Shown: positions 29,014 through 39,890, numbered from the stretch's first letter. The stretch is DNA of 64,000 nt from an uncultured Myxococcales bacterium (GCA_903842345.1 CAIMLR010000035.1:39632-103631), one strand, 5' to 3'. Notes: generated by a model not told the origin, from the letters alone. Made by a program: numbers and translations.

Positions 29014-32000
29014 TCAGGCCTTGCGGACAAGCAACGCCAACGGCTCGCCGACGACGTCCGTCACCGGCAAATCGCCGGGCGCGTCCAGCCAGTAGAGCGC
29101 CGTGGTCAGCGTCTCCGCCGTGATGTACGCGCGATTCGCCTCGACCGCCGCGCGCAGGCTCTCGCCCCCCCACAGGCCCAGCGCGATCCGGTCCTCGACT
29201 TCCAGCCCGGCGTCCTTGCGGGCGTTCTGCACCTTGGACACGACTTCGCGCGCGAGGCCTTCCATCCGCAATTCGTCGCTGATGGCCGTGTCGAGCGCCA
29301 CCGTGATGGTGCCCTCCGTCGCGACGATCGCGCCGGGACGCGGCTGGCTCGTGAACAAGAAATCGCCCTGGTTCAGCGCCTCGCCCGCCAGCGTCAGTGT
29401 GCCGCCGTCCCGCAGCGTGGCCGTCTGTTCCGGCGTCAACGCTGACGCCGCCGCTGCCACTTCCTTCATGCGCGCGCCCAAGCGCTGGCCGAGCACCTTG
29501 AAATTCGGCTTGGCTGAGAAGGTCACGAGCGTCGCGTGTTCGCTCGTCCAAGCCACCGCCTTGACGTTGAGTTCGTCGCGGATGATGCCATCCAGGACGT
29601 CCCGCACCAGCTCCGGCCAGTCCGCCGCGCCCGGCGGCTGCAGAATCGTCAGGAGCGGCAACGGCTGACGCACGCGTAGCTTGTGCTGCTCCCGCAGGTT
29701 GCGCGCCAACGGCACGACCTGCCGCGCAACGGCCATCTGCGCTTCCAGCGCGGAATCGGCAATCGTCGCATCTGCGTCCGGAAAACGCTCCAGATGCACG
29801 CTGCCGCGGCTCGTCGTCTGCCAGCCTTCCAGCCGCTGATACAGCGTCTCGGCGAGGAACGGCAGGATCGGCGCAAGCACGCGCGCGAACGTCGTCAGCA
29901 CTTCATACAGCGTCTCAAAAGCGTGCTGCTTGTCGCGATCGTTCTCGCTCTTCCAGAAGCGCCGGCGGCTGCGGCGAATGTACCAGTTGGTCAAGTCGTC
30001 GATCAGCTCAAGCACTTCCGGGATGACCTCGTACAGCCGGTACTGCTGCATTTTGCCGTTCACGGAGCCGATCACGGTGTTGAGGCGGGACAAGACCCAG
30101 CGATCCAACAGCGCGCGGTCCGCCACCGGCGACGCCTGCTCCGGCGGCGCCCAGCCATCGGCCACCGCGTACGTCGCAAAGAAGCTGTAGGCGTTCCACA
30201 GCGGCAGCACCACGGACCGCACGACTTCGCGCACGCCCGCTTCAGCAAAACGCATCGGCTCCGCGCGCACCGCGGGCGACGTCACGAGGTACGCGCGCAG
30301 GGCGTCCGCGCCGTAGCTTTCCAGGATCGCGTTGGGATCCGGGTAGTTCTTGAGGCGCTTGGACATCTTCTGGCCGTCTTCCGCGAGGATCAGGCCGTTG
30401 ACGATGACGTTCTGGAACGCCGGTCGGTCAAACAGCGCCGTCGACAGCACCAGCAGCGTGTAGAACCAGCCGCGCGTCTGATCGAGGCCTTCCGCGATGA
30501 ACGCCGCGGGCAGATTGGCCTCGACCATCTCCTTGTTTTCAAACGGGTAGTGGTTCTGGGCGTACGGCATCGCGCCCGACTCGAACCAGCAATCCAACAC
30601 TTCCGGAATCCGCTCCAGCGTGCCACCGCACGCCGCGCAGTTCCATTTCAGCCCGTCAACATGGTGTTTATGCAAGTCATGGACGTCCACACCGGACTTG
30701 CCTTGCAATTCTGCAATGCTGCCGACGCACTCGAACGCGCCGCAGCCGTCGCACTGCCAGATCGGCAGCGGCGTGCCCCAGAAGCGGTTGCGGCTGATGG
30801 CCCAGTCCCGCGCGTCGCTGATCCAGTTGGCAAAGCGCTTCTGGCCGACGTACTCCGGCACCCACCGCGTCTTCTGGTTGTTGCGCGCCATCTTGACGCG
30901 CAGCGGCTCGTCGGTGGAACCCGGCGCGACGCTCTCCACGCGCACAAACCACGTTGGCATCGCCTTGTAGATGAGCGGCGTGCCGGATCGCCAGCAGAAC
31001 GGATAGTCGTGGTCGATTGTCGCCTGATGAAACAGCAGGCCACGAAGCTTGAGGTCGGCGATGAGCAGCTTGTCCGCGTCCTTGACGAACAGGCCGACGA
31101 TCTGGCCTTCGGCGATGCCCGCGACGTCGCCGGTAAACTTGCCCTCATTGTCCACGGCATCGCGAAGCGGCAGGCCCCACTGTTGCGCGACGCGATGGTC
31201 GTCCTCGCCGAAAGCCGGCGCTTGATGGACGATGCCGGTGCCGTCTTCCACGGACACGTAGCCGTCCGAAACCACCCGAAACGCGCCGTCTTCCGCCGCT
31301 TCGGCAAAGCAGTCAAAGAGCGGCGTATAGCGCAGACCCACGAGCTCGCTGCCCTTCTTGACCTCGATGACCGTGTGCGGCCCCAGCACTTTCTCGGCCA
31401 GCGCCTGCGCGAGGATGAGCCGCTCGGCCGAATCAGGCCGCACCGCGACGACGTAGTCGATCTCCGGGCCAACGCAGAGCCCCATGTTGGACGGCAGCGT
31501 CCACGGCGTCGTCGTCCACGCGAGCAGCGACGTGCCCGGCTGGCCGATGATGGGAAAACGCACCGTCACGGCGGGATCCTGCACCTTGCGGTAATCCATC
31601 CCGGCTTCAAAGTTGGAGAGCGGCGTGCCCAAACGCCAGGAATACGGCATCACCTTGTGGCCGCGGTAGATGAGCTTCTTTTCCCACAGCTGGCGAAAGA
31701 CCCACCAGACGCTCTCCATGAACTCGGGATTCATGGTCTTGTAGTCGTTGTCAAAATCGACCCAACGGCCCATGCGCTCGACGGTACTGCGCCACAGATC
31801 GACGTATCGGAGCACGATCGACCGGCACGCCTCGTTGTAGCGCCCTACCCCGTACGCCCGCACTTCACTGGGCGAGTTGAGGCCGAGGTCCTTCTCGATC
31901 TCCATTTCCACAGGCAAACCGTGCGTATCCCAGCCAAAGCGGCGCTCCACGCGGAACCCGCGCATCGCCTGATAGCGCGGCACAATGTCCTTGATGGTGC

Positions 32001-32181
32001 CCGCCAGCAGGTGGCCGTAGTGCGGCGTGCCGGTCGCAAACGGCGGACCATCGTAGAACACGAAATCGCCCTGATCGCCCTGGGCGACCTGCTTCTTGAA
32101 CGTCTCATGCGTCCGCCAGAATTGCAGAACTTCGCGTTCCAGCGCGGGAAAATCGGGATTGGACTCAGGCTTGCGAAACAT
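29014..32181 (-). CDS. ileS: Isoleucyl-tRNA synthetase, eukaryotic-like type
   Basis: A 1055-residue class I synthetase that charges tRNA-Ile. The HIGH motif reads HYGH within GTPHYGHLLAGTIKD near residue 55. The editing domain follows (TTPWTLPSNMGLCVGP). KMSKR is in QKMSKRLKNYPDP, followed by the anticodon-binding domain and a long C-terminal extension. Length and the GTPHYGHLLAGT form fit the type 2 (IleS2, eukaryotic-like) clade, whose members are often naturally mupirocin-tolerant. ATG at 32179-32181 starts MFRKPESNPDFP. Divergent from the aminotransferase gene across 72 bp. Confidence 0.95.
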   Translation of the reverse strand: MFRKPESNPDFPALEREVLQFWRTHETFKKQVAQGDQGDFVFYDGPPFATGTPHYGHLLAGTIKDIVPRYQAMRGFRVERRFGWDTHGLPVEMEIEKDLGLNSPSEVRAYGVGRYNEACRSIVLRYVDLWRSTVERMGRWVDFDNDYKTMNPEFMESVWWVFRQLWEKKLIYRGHKVMPYSWRLGTPLSNFEAGMDYRKVQDPAVTVRFPIIGQPGTSLLAWTTTPWTLPSNMGLCVGPEIDYVVAVRPDSAERLILAQALAEKVLGPHTVIEVKKGSELVGLRYTPLFDCFAEAAEDGAFRVVSDGYVSVEDGTGIVHQAPAFGEDDHRVAQQWGLPLRDAVDNEGKFTGDVAGIAEGQIVGLFVKDADKLLIADLKLRGLLFHQATIDHDYPFCWRSGTPLIYKAMPTWFVRVESVAPGSTDEPLRVKMARNNQKTRWVPEYVGQKRFANWISDARDWAISRNRFWGTPLPIWQCDGCGAFECVGSIAELQGKSGVDVHDLHKHHVDGLKWNCAACGGTLERIPEVLDCWFESGAMPYAQNHYPFENKEMVEANLPAAFIAEGLDQTRGWFYTLLVLSTALFDRPAFQNVIVNGLILAEDGQKMSKRLKNYPDPNAILESYGADALRAYLVTSPAVRAEPMRFAEAGVREVVRSVVLPLWNAYSFFATYAVADGWAPPEQASPVADRALLDRWVLSRLNTVIGSVNGKMQQYRLYEVIPEVLELIDDLTNWYIRRSRRRFWKSENDRDKQHAFETLYEVLTTFARVLAPILPFLAETLYQRLEGWQTTSRGSVHLERFPDADATIADSALEAQMAVARQVVPLARNLREQHKLRVRQPLPLLTILQPPGAADWPELVRDVLDGIIRDELNVKAVAWTSEHATLVTFSAKPNFKVLGQRLGARMKEVAAAASALTPEQTATLRDGGTLTLAGEALNQGDFLFTSQPRPGAIVATEGTITVALDTAISDELRMEGLAREVVSKVQNARKDAGLEVEDRIALGLWGGESLRAAVEANRAYITAETLTTALYWLDAPGDLPVTDVVGEPLALLVRKA

Positions 32182-32253
32182 GTTGGGCTCTCCGTGCAGA
32201 CGCGGGGGCGCAGAGTGTAGCGCGATGGTCGATTGCTTGCGAGAATGCACGCC

Positions 32254-33462
32254 ATGAAGAAGCTTCCCATCGCGCAACTCGGCCACCGCACGCTGTTTCC
32301 CGATCTCCAGGCGGAGGTCTATCTGGCGCACGCCGCCGTTTCACCCGTGTCGACGCCCGTGCGGCAGGCGGTTTTGGCGGTCCTGGACGACTACGCGCGG
32401 CTCGGCGTCGGGGCGTTTCCGCCGTGGATTGTCCAGCGCCAGCGCCTCAAGGAGACGATTGCCCGACTCCTCCACGCCGAGGCGGACGACCTGGCGCTTG
32501 TGCAATCGACGACCGCGGGGCTGATGGCGCTGGCGCTGTGCCTCGATTGGCGGCCCGGCGATCGCGTCGTGCTGACCCAGGGTGAGTTCCCGGCCAACGT
32601 GACGCCGTGGCAGCAGGCCGCCAAACAATTTGAGCTGGAGATCGTCTGGCTGCCGCAGCCCGATCCGCACGCGATCGACGCGTGGCTGGCGGCGCTGGAA
32701 ACCGCGCTGAACGGCGGCCACGTGCGCGTGGTGGCGGTGAGCGCCGTGCAGTTCCAGACCGGCCTGCGGATGCCGCTCGAGGCGATCGCCGCGCTGTGCC
32801 AAGGCGCAGAGGCGGAGCTGGTCGTGGACGCCGTTCAAGCGTTTGGCGCGGTGCCGTTGGACGTGCAGCGGCTGGGCATCGACTACCTGGCGTGCGGCGC
32901 GCACAAGTGGTGCAACGGCTTGGAAGGCGCGGGATTCCTGTACGTTGCGCCGCAGCGGATCGCCGCCCTGCAGCCGCGGATGGCCGGATGGCTCAGCCAT
33001 GAAGACGGCCTGGGATTCCTGTTTCGCGGCGCGGGGCTCCTGCTGCACGATCGGCCGATTCGGCAGCGCGCGGATTTCCTGGAAATCGGCAACCTTTCAA
33101 CAGCGAGTTTCGCCGGAATGGGCGCCGCGGTTGACCTGCTGGAGACGTTGGGGATCGACGCGATCTACACCCACGTGCAGCCGATTCTCGACGCGCTGGA
33201 GGTGCCGCTTGTGGCGCTGGGCTTCACGAGCATGCGTGCGCGCGACCCGGGGCTGCGTTCTTGCACGCTTTCCCTGCTCCCGCCGCCGGACCTTGACGTG
33301 CTGGCGCTTGGCAAAGCGCTGACCGCAGCCGGCATCGCGATCTCCGTGCCCGACGGCTACCTGCGCCTCGCGCCCCACTGGCCCAACGCGCTCCATGAAA
33401 TACCGGCGGTTCTGCGCGCGGTACAAGCGGCATTGGCGGCGAACCGCATCACCGGGGCCTGA
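32254..33462 (+). CDS. Class V PLP-dependent aminotransferase
   Basis: A 402-residue fold-type I PLP enzyme of the class V (IscS/NifS-like) aminotransferase group. PLP-site features: LVQSTTAGLMAL, QGEFPANVTPW, VVDAVQAFGAVPLD, and the Schiff-base Lys in YLACGAHKWCNGLEGAGFLY. The active-site Cys loop of true cysteine desulphurases is not evident, so isopenicillin-epimerase or kynureninase-like activity is as likely. ATG 32254 is preferred; 32245 is possible. No strong ribosome site. It converges on the radical SAM gene. Confidence 0.85.
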   Translation: MKKLPIAQLGHRTLFPDLQAEVYLAHAAVSPVSTPVRQAVLAVLDDYARLGVGAFPPWIVQRQRLKETIARLLHAEADDLALVQSTTAGLMALALCLDWRPGDRVVLTQGEFPANVTPWQQAAKQFELEIVWLPQPDPHAIDAWLAALETALNGGHVRVVAVSAVQFQTGLRMPLEAIAALCQGAEAELVVDAVQAFGAVPLDVQRLGIDYLACGAHKWCNGLEGAGFLYVAPQRIAALQPRMAGWLSHEDGLGFLFRGAGLLLHDRPIRQRADFLEIGNLSTASFAGMGAAVDLLETLGIDAIYTHVQPILDALEVPLVALGFTSMRARDPGLRSCTLSLLPPPDLDVLALGKALTAAGIAISVPDGYLRLAPHWPNALHEIPAVLRAVQAALAANRITGA

Positions 33463-33603
33463 TCGCCGCAGCGGGGCACCACCCTGCCCTCGTCGCGTCG
33501 GTGCCCATTCGGGCGCGTCCGAAACGTGCATGGGCATCGACGCAGGCGGCAACGGCAGCGGCGACGGCGGCTGCTGGTTCGCCAACCGCAAGTCCGCCTG
33601 CAA
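33463..33603. other. Convergent intergenic gap with hairpin
   Basis: The 140 bp between the aminotransferase and radical SAM stops hold a possible stem GGGCACC (33474-33480) with GGTGCCC (33500-33506), which could stop transcription from the left. A 25-codon Gly-rich frame, 33530-33607 (+), runs through it but lacks a ribosome site. Confidence 0.4.
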
Positions 33604-34545
33604 CTAGCCAATCTCGAGCGTCGACCCGCGCGCTTCATGCCCCGCGGCGTCCACCGCGCGCACGGGCTGCAACTCGCCTTCACCGTGCACCGCGATGTAG
33701 TCCTTGCGCAGACCGTGACAGAGCGTCCGAACCGCGCACGTCGCGCACGCGTCCGGGTAGGTACCCAGCTCAAACGTCGACTGCTCCAGCATGAACGTGT
33801 GCCCGCCCGGATTGACGACGAGCAGGCCCATGCCCGCCGCGTCGAACTGCATGCGCCACGCGTGCGGCGGAATCAGGCAATGGGGCGTGTTCAGCGAGCA
33901 GAGCGTCGCGCCCAGCGCCTCGGCGTTCTGCAGCGCTTGAAGCAGGAACGGCACGGTGTCGCTCAGCCGCGGTACTTCCGCGCGCAGGTCCTGATCGCCC
34001 TGATCCGCCAGCGAAAACAGCCACACGTTGAAGTGGCGAAACCCGCGCGCCGCGTAGTGCGTGACCAGCTCCGGCAGCTCCTTGTAGTTGCGCTGGGTCA
34101 ACAGGAAATCCCCCTCCAGGCGCACCGGCAGCGCGCCCAGAACATCCACCGCCTTCTCCAGCAGCGCCAACGCGCCCGGCTTCTGCATCATCGCGTCGTG
34201 CAGTTCCGGCCGCAGGCTCTTGACCAGCAGGTTCACTTCCGTCATCCCCGCGTCCACCGCCTTCTGCGCGAACTGCGGGTAGGAAAACAGCAAACCATTG
34301 GTCTGCACCTTGATCCGCTGGTAGCCCAGATGCTTGGCCGCGCGCAACGTGGCGAGAAAATCCTTGCGCAAGGTTGGCTCGCCGCCGGACAGCCACAGGT
34401 GCTGCGCGCCCTGACGCCGCGCCGTGGTCAGCCAGCGCAGCACCTCGGGCCAATCCATCTGGTCGCGATCCGCGGCGCTGCACGAGTAGCAGCCGGGACA
34501 CTGAAGGTTGCAGGCAAAGCCGGGGCTGAGTTCGATCCACTTCAT
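33604..34545 (-). CDS. Radical SAM protein with SPASM-like Cys cluster
   Basis: A 313-residue radical SAM enzyme. The iron-sulphur motif is CNLQCPGC (CxxxCxxC) near residue 13, directly after ELSPGFA. WLSGGEPTL supplies the SAM-binding GGE. Later Cys, including CATCAVRTLCHG near residue 275, suggest an extra cluster as in SPASM or twitch domains. ATG at 34543-34545. Known for the family: radical-based modification, often of peptides or cofactors. No peptide precursor or pathway neighbours are clear, so the substrate is unknown. The RMD1-family gene lies 56 bp upstream on the same strand. Confidence 0.88.
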   Translation of the reverse strand: MKWIELSPGFACNLQCPGCYSCSAADRDQMDWPEVLRWLTTARRQGAQHLWLSGGEPTLRKDFLATLRAAKHLGYQRIKVQTNGLLFSYPQFAQKAVDAGMTEVNLLVKSLRPELHDAMMQKPGALALLEKAVDVLGALPVRLEGDFLLTQRNYKELPELVTHYAARGFRHFNVWLFSLADQGDQDLRAEVPRLSDTVPFLLQALQNAEALGATLCSLNTPHCLIPPHAWRMQFDAAGMGLLVVNPGGHTFMLEQSTFELGTYPDACATCAVRTLCHGLRKDYIAVHGEGELQPVRAVDAAGHEARGSTLEIG

Positions 34546-34601
34546 GCCGGCAGTGTACGGAACGCATGGGGATTTGTCGCGGCTGCGGTGCACACGCGCG
34601 A

Positions 34602-35381
34602 TCAGCGCAGAATCTTCTCCACCAGCATGTTCGCCACCTCGACCATGATCAGCAGGATGATGATCCACTCCAGCAGCGTACTCTTGCGGTTCTGGCTCAG
34701 CTCGCGCAGCAGATCCAGATTCTCCTGCGCCATCTGGATGTCCTCGGCGATGCTGCGGTAGCGTGTCTGGATATCAAATGTCCGCTTGAGCGCGCGATCC
34801 AGCCGGTCCAGCTCCTGGTTCTCCCAGGTCTCGTCGGGCGAATCGAGGATGTAGAGGCTGCCCACGATCGTGTGCTTCAGGTTCATCGACCGGGCGATGT
34901 AGCGCACGAGTTGGTCGCCCGTCAGGCCAATCCGGCCTTTCTTCTCCAGGTTCAGCGACAGCACTTTGCTCTCCGCCAGCAGGTTCTGCGCCTGCGCGGC
35001 AAAGAAATCCAGCGCCACGGACTGCGCGACGTACGTCATCAGGATGCGCACCGTCTCGAGGTTGAGATCCGGCACCGTCACGGACGTGTGGCCCACTTTG
35101 GCCTGCCCCGTGTGCACCTCAACGTCCAGCACCTCAGACAGCCGCTCGCTCAGCGGATCCAGGCAAAACGGCTCCAGAAAGCCGAGGATCTTGCTCTGCT
35201 CCAGACCGTCCAGCTCGGCAAACGCGACTGCGCCATATTCAAAAACGGCAAAATGTCCTTGCGCGCCATAGGCATAAACCGCCTCCGCGCTGTCACCCGC
35301 GAGCATCGGCGTCGCGAACGCCTTGCGAAATTCGCGCATCTGGATCTGCTTGGCGACTTGAAAAGCGAGGACTTGCGTCAT
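34602..35381 (-). CDS. RMD1/DUF155-family protein
   Basis: A 259-residue protein of the RMD1/YagE family (DUF155). Marks: YAYGAQGHFAVFEYGAVAF, FAAQAQNLLAESKVLSLNLE, and a single C-terminal membrane helix in STLLEWIIILLIMVEVANML. Known: yeast and animal relatives (Rmd1, RMND1) are mitochondrial membrane proteins needed for translation or meiosis; bacterial roles are unclear. ATG at 35379-35381. It shares its strand with the radical SAM gene and is divergent from the MDR gene. Confidence 0.87.
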   Translation of the reverse strand: MTQVLAFQVAKQIQMREFRKAFATPMLAGDSAEAVYAYGAQGHFAVFEYGAVAFAELDGLEQSKILGFLEPFCLDPLSERLSEVLDVEVHTGQAKVGHTSVTVPDLNLETVRILMTYVAQSVALDFFAAQAQNLLAESKVLSLNLEKKGRIGLTGDQLVRYIARSMNLKHTIVGSLYILDSPDETWENQELDRLDRALKRTFDIQTRYRSIAEDIQMAQENLDLLRELSQNRKSTLLEWIIILLIMVEVANMLVEKILR

Positions 35382-35476
35382 GAAACGATCCCGCCGAAAT
35401 CGCACCGGCGCACCTACACGCAAGGACTCTGGCGACCTTCGCGCAACCGTGGCATGGTCCGCGGCGAGGAGAAACC

Positions 35477-36526
<1,050 letters not shown>

Positions 36527-36536
36527 CGCGGCTTCC

Positions 36537-37076
36537 CTACTGCTTTTCGTACGTCCCCATCACCACCGCTTCCGCCAGCACGTGACCGCGCATCGCCGTC
36601 AGCACCTCCGGCTTGGTCGGGTGCGCCAGCTGCGGCAGCAAGGCGTCCAGCGCGTACAGCTTGAAATAGTACCGATGGCGGCCGATCGGCGGACACGGAC
36701 CGCCCCACGCCTGCTTCTTCCAGTCGTTGACGCCAAAGCGCGCGCCGGGTGGCAGCGCGTGACCTTCAGCGAGCCCGCCCAGCGCGGGCGGCAGGTCGAC
36801 GAGCACCTCGTGCACCCATGTCGTCTTCGGCGCCCTGGGATCCGGCGCATCGGGGTCATCGACAACGAGCACGAGCGACTTGGTCGCCGCCGGCACGTCC
36901 TGCCATCGCAGCGCCGGCGCGAGGTCCTGGCCCTGACACGTGAACTGCCGTGGGATCGCACCGCCGTCGTCAAAATCCGGGGACTGCACCTGCATCTTGC
37001 CTCCTTGCGCCGCCAAGGCGCTGGCCGCGAGCACGGACGCGAGGGCCGCCAAGGACGTTTTCACTGAACGATGCAT
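36537..37076 (-). CDS. YbhB/YbcL Raf-kinase-inhibitor-like protein, secreted
   Basis: A 179-residue PEBP-fold protein with an N-terminal signal peptide (about 1-24, ending LAAQ). PEBP marks: FTCQGQDLAPALRW, LVVDDPDAPDP, TWVHEVLVDLP and GPCPPIGRHRYYFKLYALD. Known: bacterial members bind small anions but have no settled function. ATG at 37074-37076 is chosen for the signal peptide. Probable periplasmic location. It lies downstream of the cyclophilin gene on the same strand. Confidence 0.9.
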   Translation of the reverse strand: MHRSVKTSLAALASVLAASALAAQGGKMQVQSPDFDDGGAIPRQFTCQGQDLAPALRWQDVPAATKSLVLVVDDPDAPDPRAPKTTWVHEVLVDLPPALGGLAEGHALPPGARFGVNDWKKQAWGGPCPPIGRHRYYFKLYALDALLPQLAHPTKPEVLTAMRGHVLAEAVVMGTYEKQ

Positions 37077-37144
37077 GTGAAACCCCGCTGACGCGCGCAC
37101 TTTCCGCCACTGCGACAGCACGTAAGGCCGCGGGCGCTTCGGCG

Positions 37145-37897
37145 CTACTCGACGCTCACGGTCGCCGCGAGAATTTTCACTTTGACCGGCACGCCCTCGC
37201 CGACCGTGCCGCCCGCTTCAATGGCGCTCAGCGTGTCGCTGCCGGCGATGAGGTTGCCAAACACACTGTACTTGCCGTCCAGCGAGGGCTGGGGCGCGAA
37301 CGTGATGAAGAACTGGCTGCCATCGGTGTCCGTTCCCGCGTTGGCCATGCTGAGCACGCCGCGCGCGTCGTGTTTGGCGGTCGTGTTCACTTCCAGGGCG
37401 TACGCATAGCCCGGACCGCCGCTGCCGCTCCCCAACGGATCGCCGCCCTGCGCCATGAAGCCGAGGATGATCCGGTGGAATTTCAACGTGTCGTAGAAGC
37501 CGAGCAGCGTGAGGTAGATTGTGCTCGTCACGTGCATCGGCGCGTCGGCGGGGCGAAATTTGAGCTTCAGTGGGCCTTTGTCGGTGGACAGCAGCCAGTA
37601 ATAGGTCCGCCCCGGCGTGAACGCGACGAGCTTTGGCTTGGGCACCTTCGTGCGCCAGTTCTTGACCGAGGTATCGATGGCGAGCGCGTCGACCTGCGCC
37701 TGAATCGCCGCGATCGCCGGATCAAGGCCGGGCGCTGCGACGTCGGACGCGGCATCGGCGAGATTGGCCGCATCGGCGACCGCAGTTTCGGCGGCAGCGA
37801 CCGTATCTGCCACAGCCGCTGCCTCAGGCGCAGCGGTTTGGCCACAGGCGGTTGCGAGGGTTACGGCAAGAAACGCGAAGGCGGGACGAAACGGCAT
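37145..37897 (-). CDS. Lipoprotein cyclophilin-type peptidyl-prolyl isomerase
   Basis: A 250-residue lipoprotein. Signal with lipobox ATAC near residue 17, then an Ala/Asp-rich linker (25-70). The cyclophilin core has FHRIILGFMAQGGDP and SMANAGTDTDGSQFFIT, with catalytic Arg, Phe, Met and Gln in place. Known: speeds cis-trans isomerisation of Xaa-Pro bonds. Inference: folding of secreted proteins in the envelope. ATG at 37895-37897. The DUF3105 lipoprotein gene is 62 bp upstream. Confidence 0.92.
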   Translation of the reverse strand: MPFRPAFAFLAVTLATACGQTAAPEAAAVADTVAAAETAVADAANLADAASDVAAPGLDPAIAAIQAQVDALAIDTSVKNWRTKVPKPKLVAFTPGRTYYWLLSTDKGPLKLKFRPADAPMHVTSTIYLTLLGFYDTLKFHRIILGFMAQGGDPLGSGSGGPGYAYALEVNTTAKHDARGVLSMANAGTDTDGSQFFITFAPQPSLDGKYSVFGNLIAGSDTLSAIEAGGTVGEGVPVKVKILAATVSVE

Positions 37898-37959
37898 GGC
37901 CAACCTGCAATGCCCGACGGACGGACGCGCGCATGGTAGCGCACGGCCACGGCAAACGG

Positions 37960-38892
37960 CTACGGCCAGTTGCCCAGCCAAAGCTCTTTGTACAGGCCGG
38001 GATACGGTTCGTCCTCCGGGGCTTTGCGGTAGTGGTCCGCGATGAAGGTCTGCAATTCCGCAGGCTCCACACACGACGCCTCGTAGACGTGCCCCCAGGA
38101 CACCAGCGCGATGGCGCTCGGCAGGCCCGGATACGGCGTCATGACCCAGCGGAAAGGCCCGGTCGCGTCCGCGGGCTTGGCCAGCGCGACCGCGCGCAAC
38201 GCCTCAATCAGCGCCGGCGGCGCGCACGGGTGATACAGGAACGCGATGCCGCCGTGCTCCAGATTGTGCAGCCAACGCTGCTCAGGCAAAAACTCGTATT
38301 CGCCCCACACGCCCCACATCGGCCGGTGCGTGCCGGAGCTCGGCGGCACGTCGGCGTACGTGATCGCATTGGGCAAATCCACGTGATAGCCCGGCAGCAG
38401 CGCCGGCGCCATCGTCATGCCAGGCGCGCACGTGGGCGCTTGCCAGACCGCGTCGGTGCAGCTCCAGCTCAAGCCCACGACGTCGATGTTGGTGGGACTC
38501 GTCGGCAATACGACGAAGCCGTCGCTCGTGTCGCTCACGTCGCTGCCATCGGCCGCCACGTCGACATCGGACGCGACATCAGCCACTGCATCGGCGACAT
38601 CAGCCGCATCGGGGGCCGCGTCAGGCCCTGTGTCGGCGCTCGGTGTGGCGTCCGCGGCCACATCGGACGAGTCGGCACCATCGGCATCGGCCGGACTGAC
38701 GTCCGCCGCCGTATCGGCAACGGCAACATCGGGCTTTGTCCCCGTGTCCGCGCCCGCGTCGATCACCGCATCGGCCTTGGTGACATCCGCGGTCGCATCA
38801 CTGGTTTCGACCTCGGGCCCCACGGGCTCGCACGCCGCCAGCGCCACAACCGCGCTGAGGAGCAACGCCCACTCCATCGTCATCTTTTGCAT
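37960..38892 (-). CDS. DUF3105 lipoprotein with Asp/Ala-rich linker
   Basis: A 310-residue predicted lipoprotein: signal and lipobox LAAC near residue 20, then a roughly 100-residue linker of Asp, Ala, Val and Thr with almost no other residues. The C-terminal domain matches DUF3105: ITYADVPPSSGTHRPMWGVWGEYEF and WLHNLEHGGIAFLYHP, whose His residues could bind a metal. ATG at 38890-38892; a second Met three codons later is possible. Known: DUF3105 has no proven function. The linker bears the same composition as in the cyclophilin and lipase genes nearby. Confidence 0.87.
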   Translation of the reverse strand: MQKMTMEWALLLSAVVALAACEPVGPEVETSDATADVTKADAVIDAGADTGTKPDVAVADTAADVSPADADGADSSDVAADATPSADTGPDAAPDAADVADAVADVASDVDVAADGSDVSDTSDGFVVLPTSPTNIDVVGLSWSCTDAVWQAPTCAPGMTMAPALLPGYHVDLPNAITYADVPPSSGTHRPMWGVWGEYEFLPEQRWLHNLEHGGIAFLYHPCAPPALIEALRAVALAKPADATGPFRWVMTPYPGLPSAIALVSWGHVYEASCVEPAELQTFIADHYRKAPEDEPYPGLYKELWLGNWP

Positions 38893-38976
38893 CGCCTGAT
38901 CCCGACCGCGGACTCGCCGCGCGCACATCCGGAGCGTACGTGTCAACGGGCGCGGCTGCAACGGCGGCTAACGCTG

Positions 38977-38990
38977 GGGGCGCGCGCCCC
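38977..38990 (-). terminator. Perfect GC palindrome after the barrel gene
   Basis: GGGGCGCGCGCCCC is a perfect 14-base palindrome directly after the stop of the barrel protein on the minus strand. There is no T tract, so it could be a factor-dependent terminator, a protein site, or chance in GC-rich sequence. Confidence 0.35.
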
Positions 38991-39890
38991 TCACTGCTTG
39001 GGCTGCTTGTCGGATTCCGCGCGCTTCGCGTCGCTGGACTTGTTCTGCTCGTCGATCTTCTGCTCGATGCGATCCAGCTTGTCATCCATCTTTTCCAGCT
39101 TCTCCATTTCCAGGCCGCTGAACCAGGAAATCGCGATGCCGAACGTCGTCAGCGTGAGGCCCTGCGAGACATCAGCGGTCGACGTGTAGTTGTTTTGCGT
39201 GTCGCTGAACGTGGATTTGTAGCTCTCCACGATGTGCGTGAAGTCGACAAACGGCCGCAGCGCGAACGTCTTGCCGCGGAACTCAACGCCAATCGCGCCG
39301 CCAAACGACGGACCGCTGCCGCTGAGCGTGCCCGACAGGCTGTTGCTGCTGGAGCCGCTGCCCAACTGCGAGAGACTCCAGTAGCCGCCCTTGGCGCTGG
39401 CCAGCACGGAGAAGCTCTTGGAAAATTCATAGGTCACGAGGACCGGCAGCGTCGCCTGAACGATCTGCACGAAGATGAACGGCGCGTAGCCAATCGTCGG
39501 GTCGATCGCGAGGTGCAAGCCGCCGGTGTGGAGGAAGCGGTATTTGACGTCGGCTTCAAACGTCAGCGCGCCCAGCGACGCGCGGCCGCCAATTTCGACG
39601 TTGTCCGCGACGCCAAGGTGATAGTTCACTTCCGGCAGGATGTTGGGCACCACGAAGGCGCCCGACTTGTTCGGCTCGACGACCGTCTGGCTCACGCCCT
39701 TGGAATCCGTCATCTTCATCGTGACGTCGCCGGCGTCGTAACGCGTCGCGGTCCAGCCCAAGCCCCATTCGCCGACGCCGGGCGAAAGCGTCCGGGCGCT
39801 CCGCAGCGTGCCGCCAGTCAAACAGCCGCTCAGGCTGGCGACGAGGCCAACCGTCAACACACACTTCAGGACACGATTCATCTGGGTCAT
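38991..39890 (-). CDS. Outer-membrane barrel-like lipoprotein, unknown
   Basis: A 299-residue protein with a signal and lipobox LSGC near residue 23. From about 25 to 255 it shows alternating hydrophobic/polar strands, Gly/Ser/Tyr-rich turns and few Cys, as in small transmembrane beta-barrels (for example YRFLHTGGLHLAIDPTIGYA). A final coiled-coil tail (about 255-299; KLEKMDDKLDRIEQKIDEQ) is charged. GGAG precedes ATG at 39888-39890. Inference: outer-membrane or periplasmic structural protein. No family recognised. Confidence 0.7.
   Translation of the reverse strand: MTQMNRVLKCVLTVGLVASLSGCLTGGTLRSARTLSPGVGEWGLGWTATRYDAGDVTMKMTDSKGVSQTVVEPNKSGAFVVPNILPEVNYHLGVADNVEIGGRASLGALTFEADVKYRFLHTGGLHLAIDPTIGYAPFIFVQIVQATLPVLVTYEFSKSFSVLASAKGGYWSLSQLGSGSSSNSLSGTLSGSGPSFGGAIGVEFRGKTFALRPFVDFTHIVESYKSTFSDTQNNYTSTADVSQGLTLTTFGIAISWFSGLEMEKLEKMDDKLDRIEQKIDEQNKSSDAKRAESDKQPKQ

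Noticed and set aside
33530..33607. 25-codon Gly/Cys frame as a radical SAM peptide substrate
   Set aside because: It lies antisense at the 3' end of the radical SAM gene, has no ribosome site, and resembles no known precursor.
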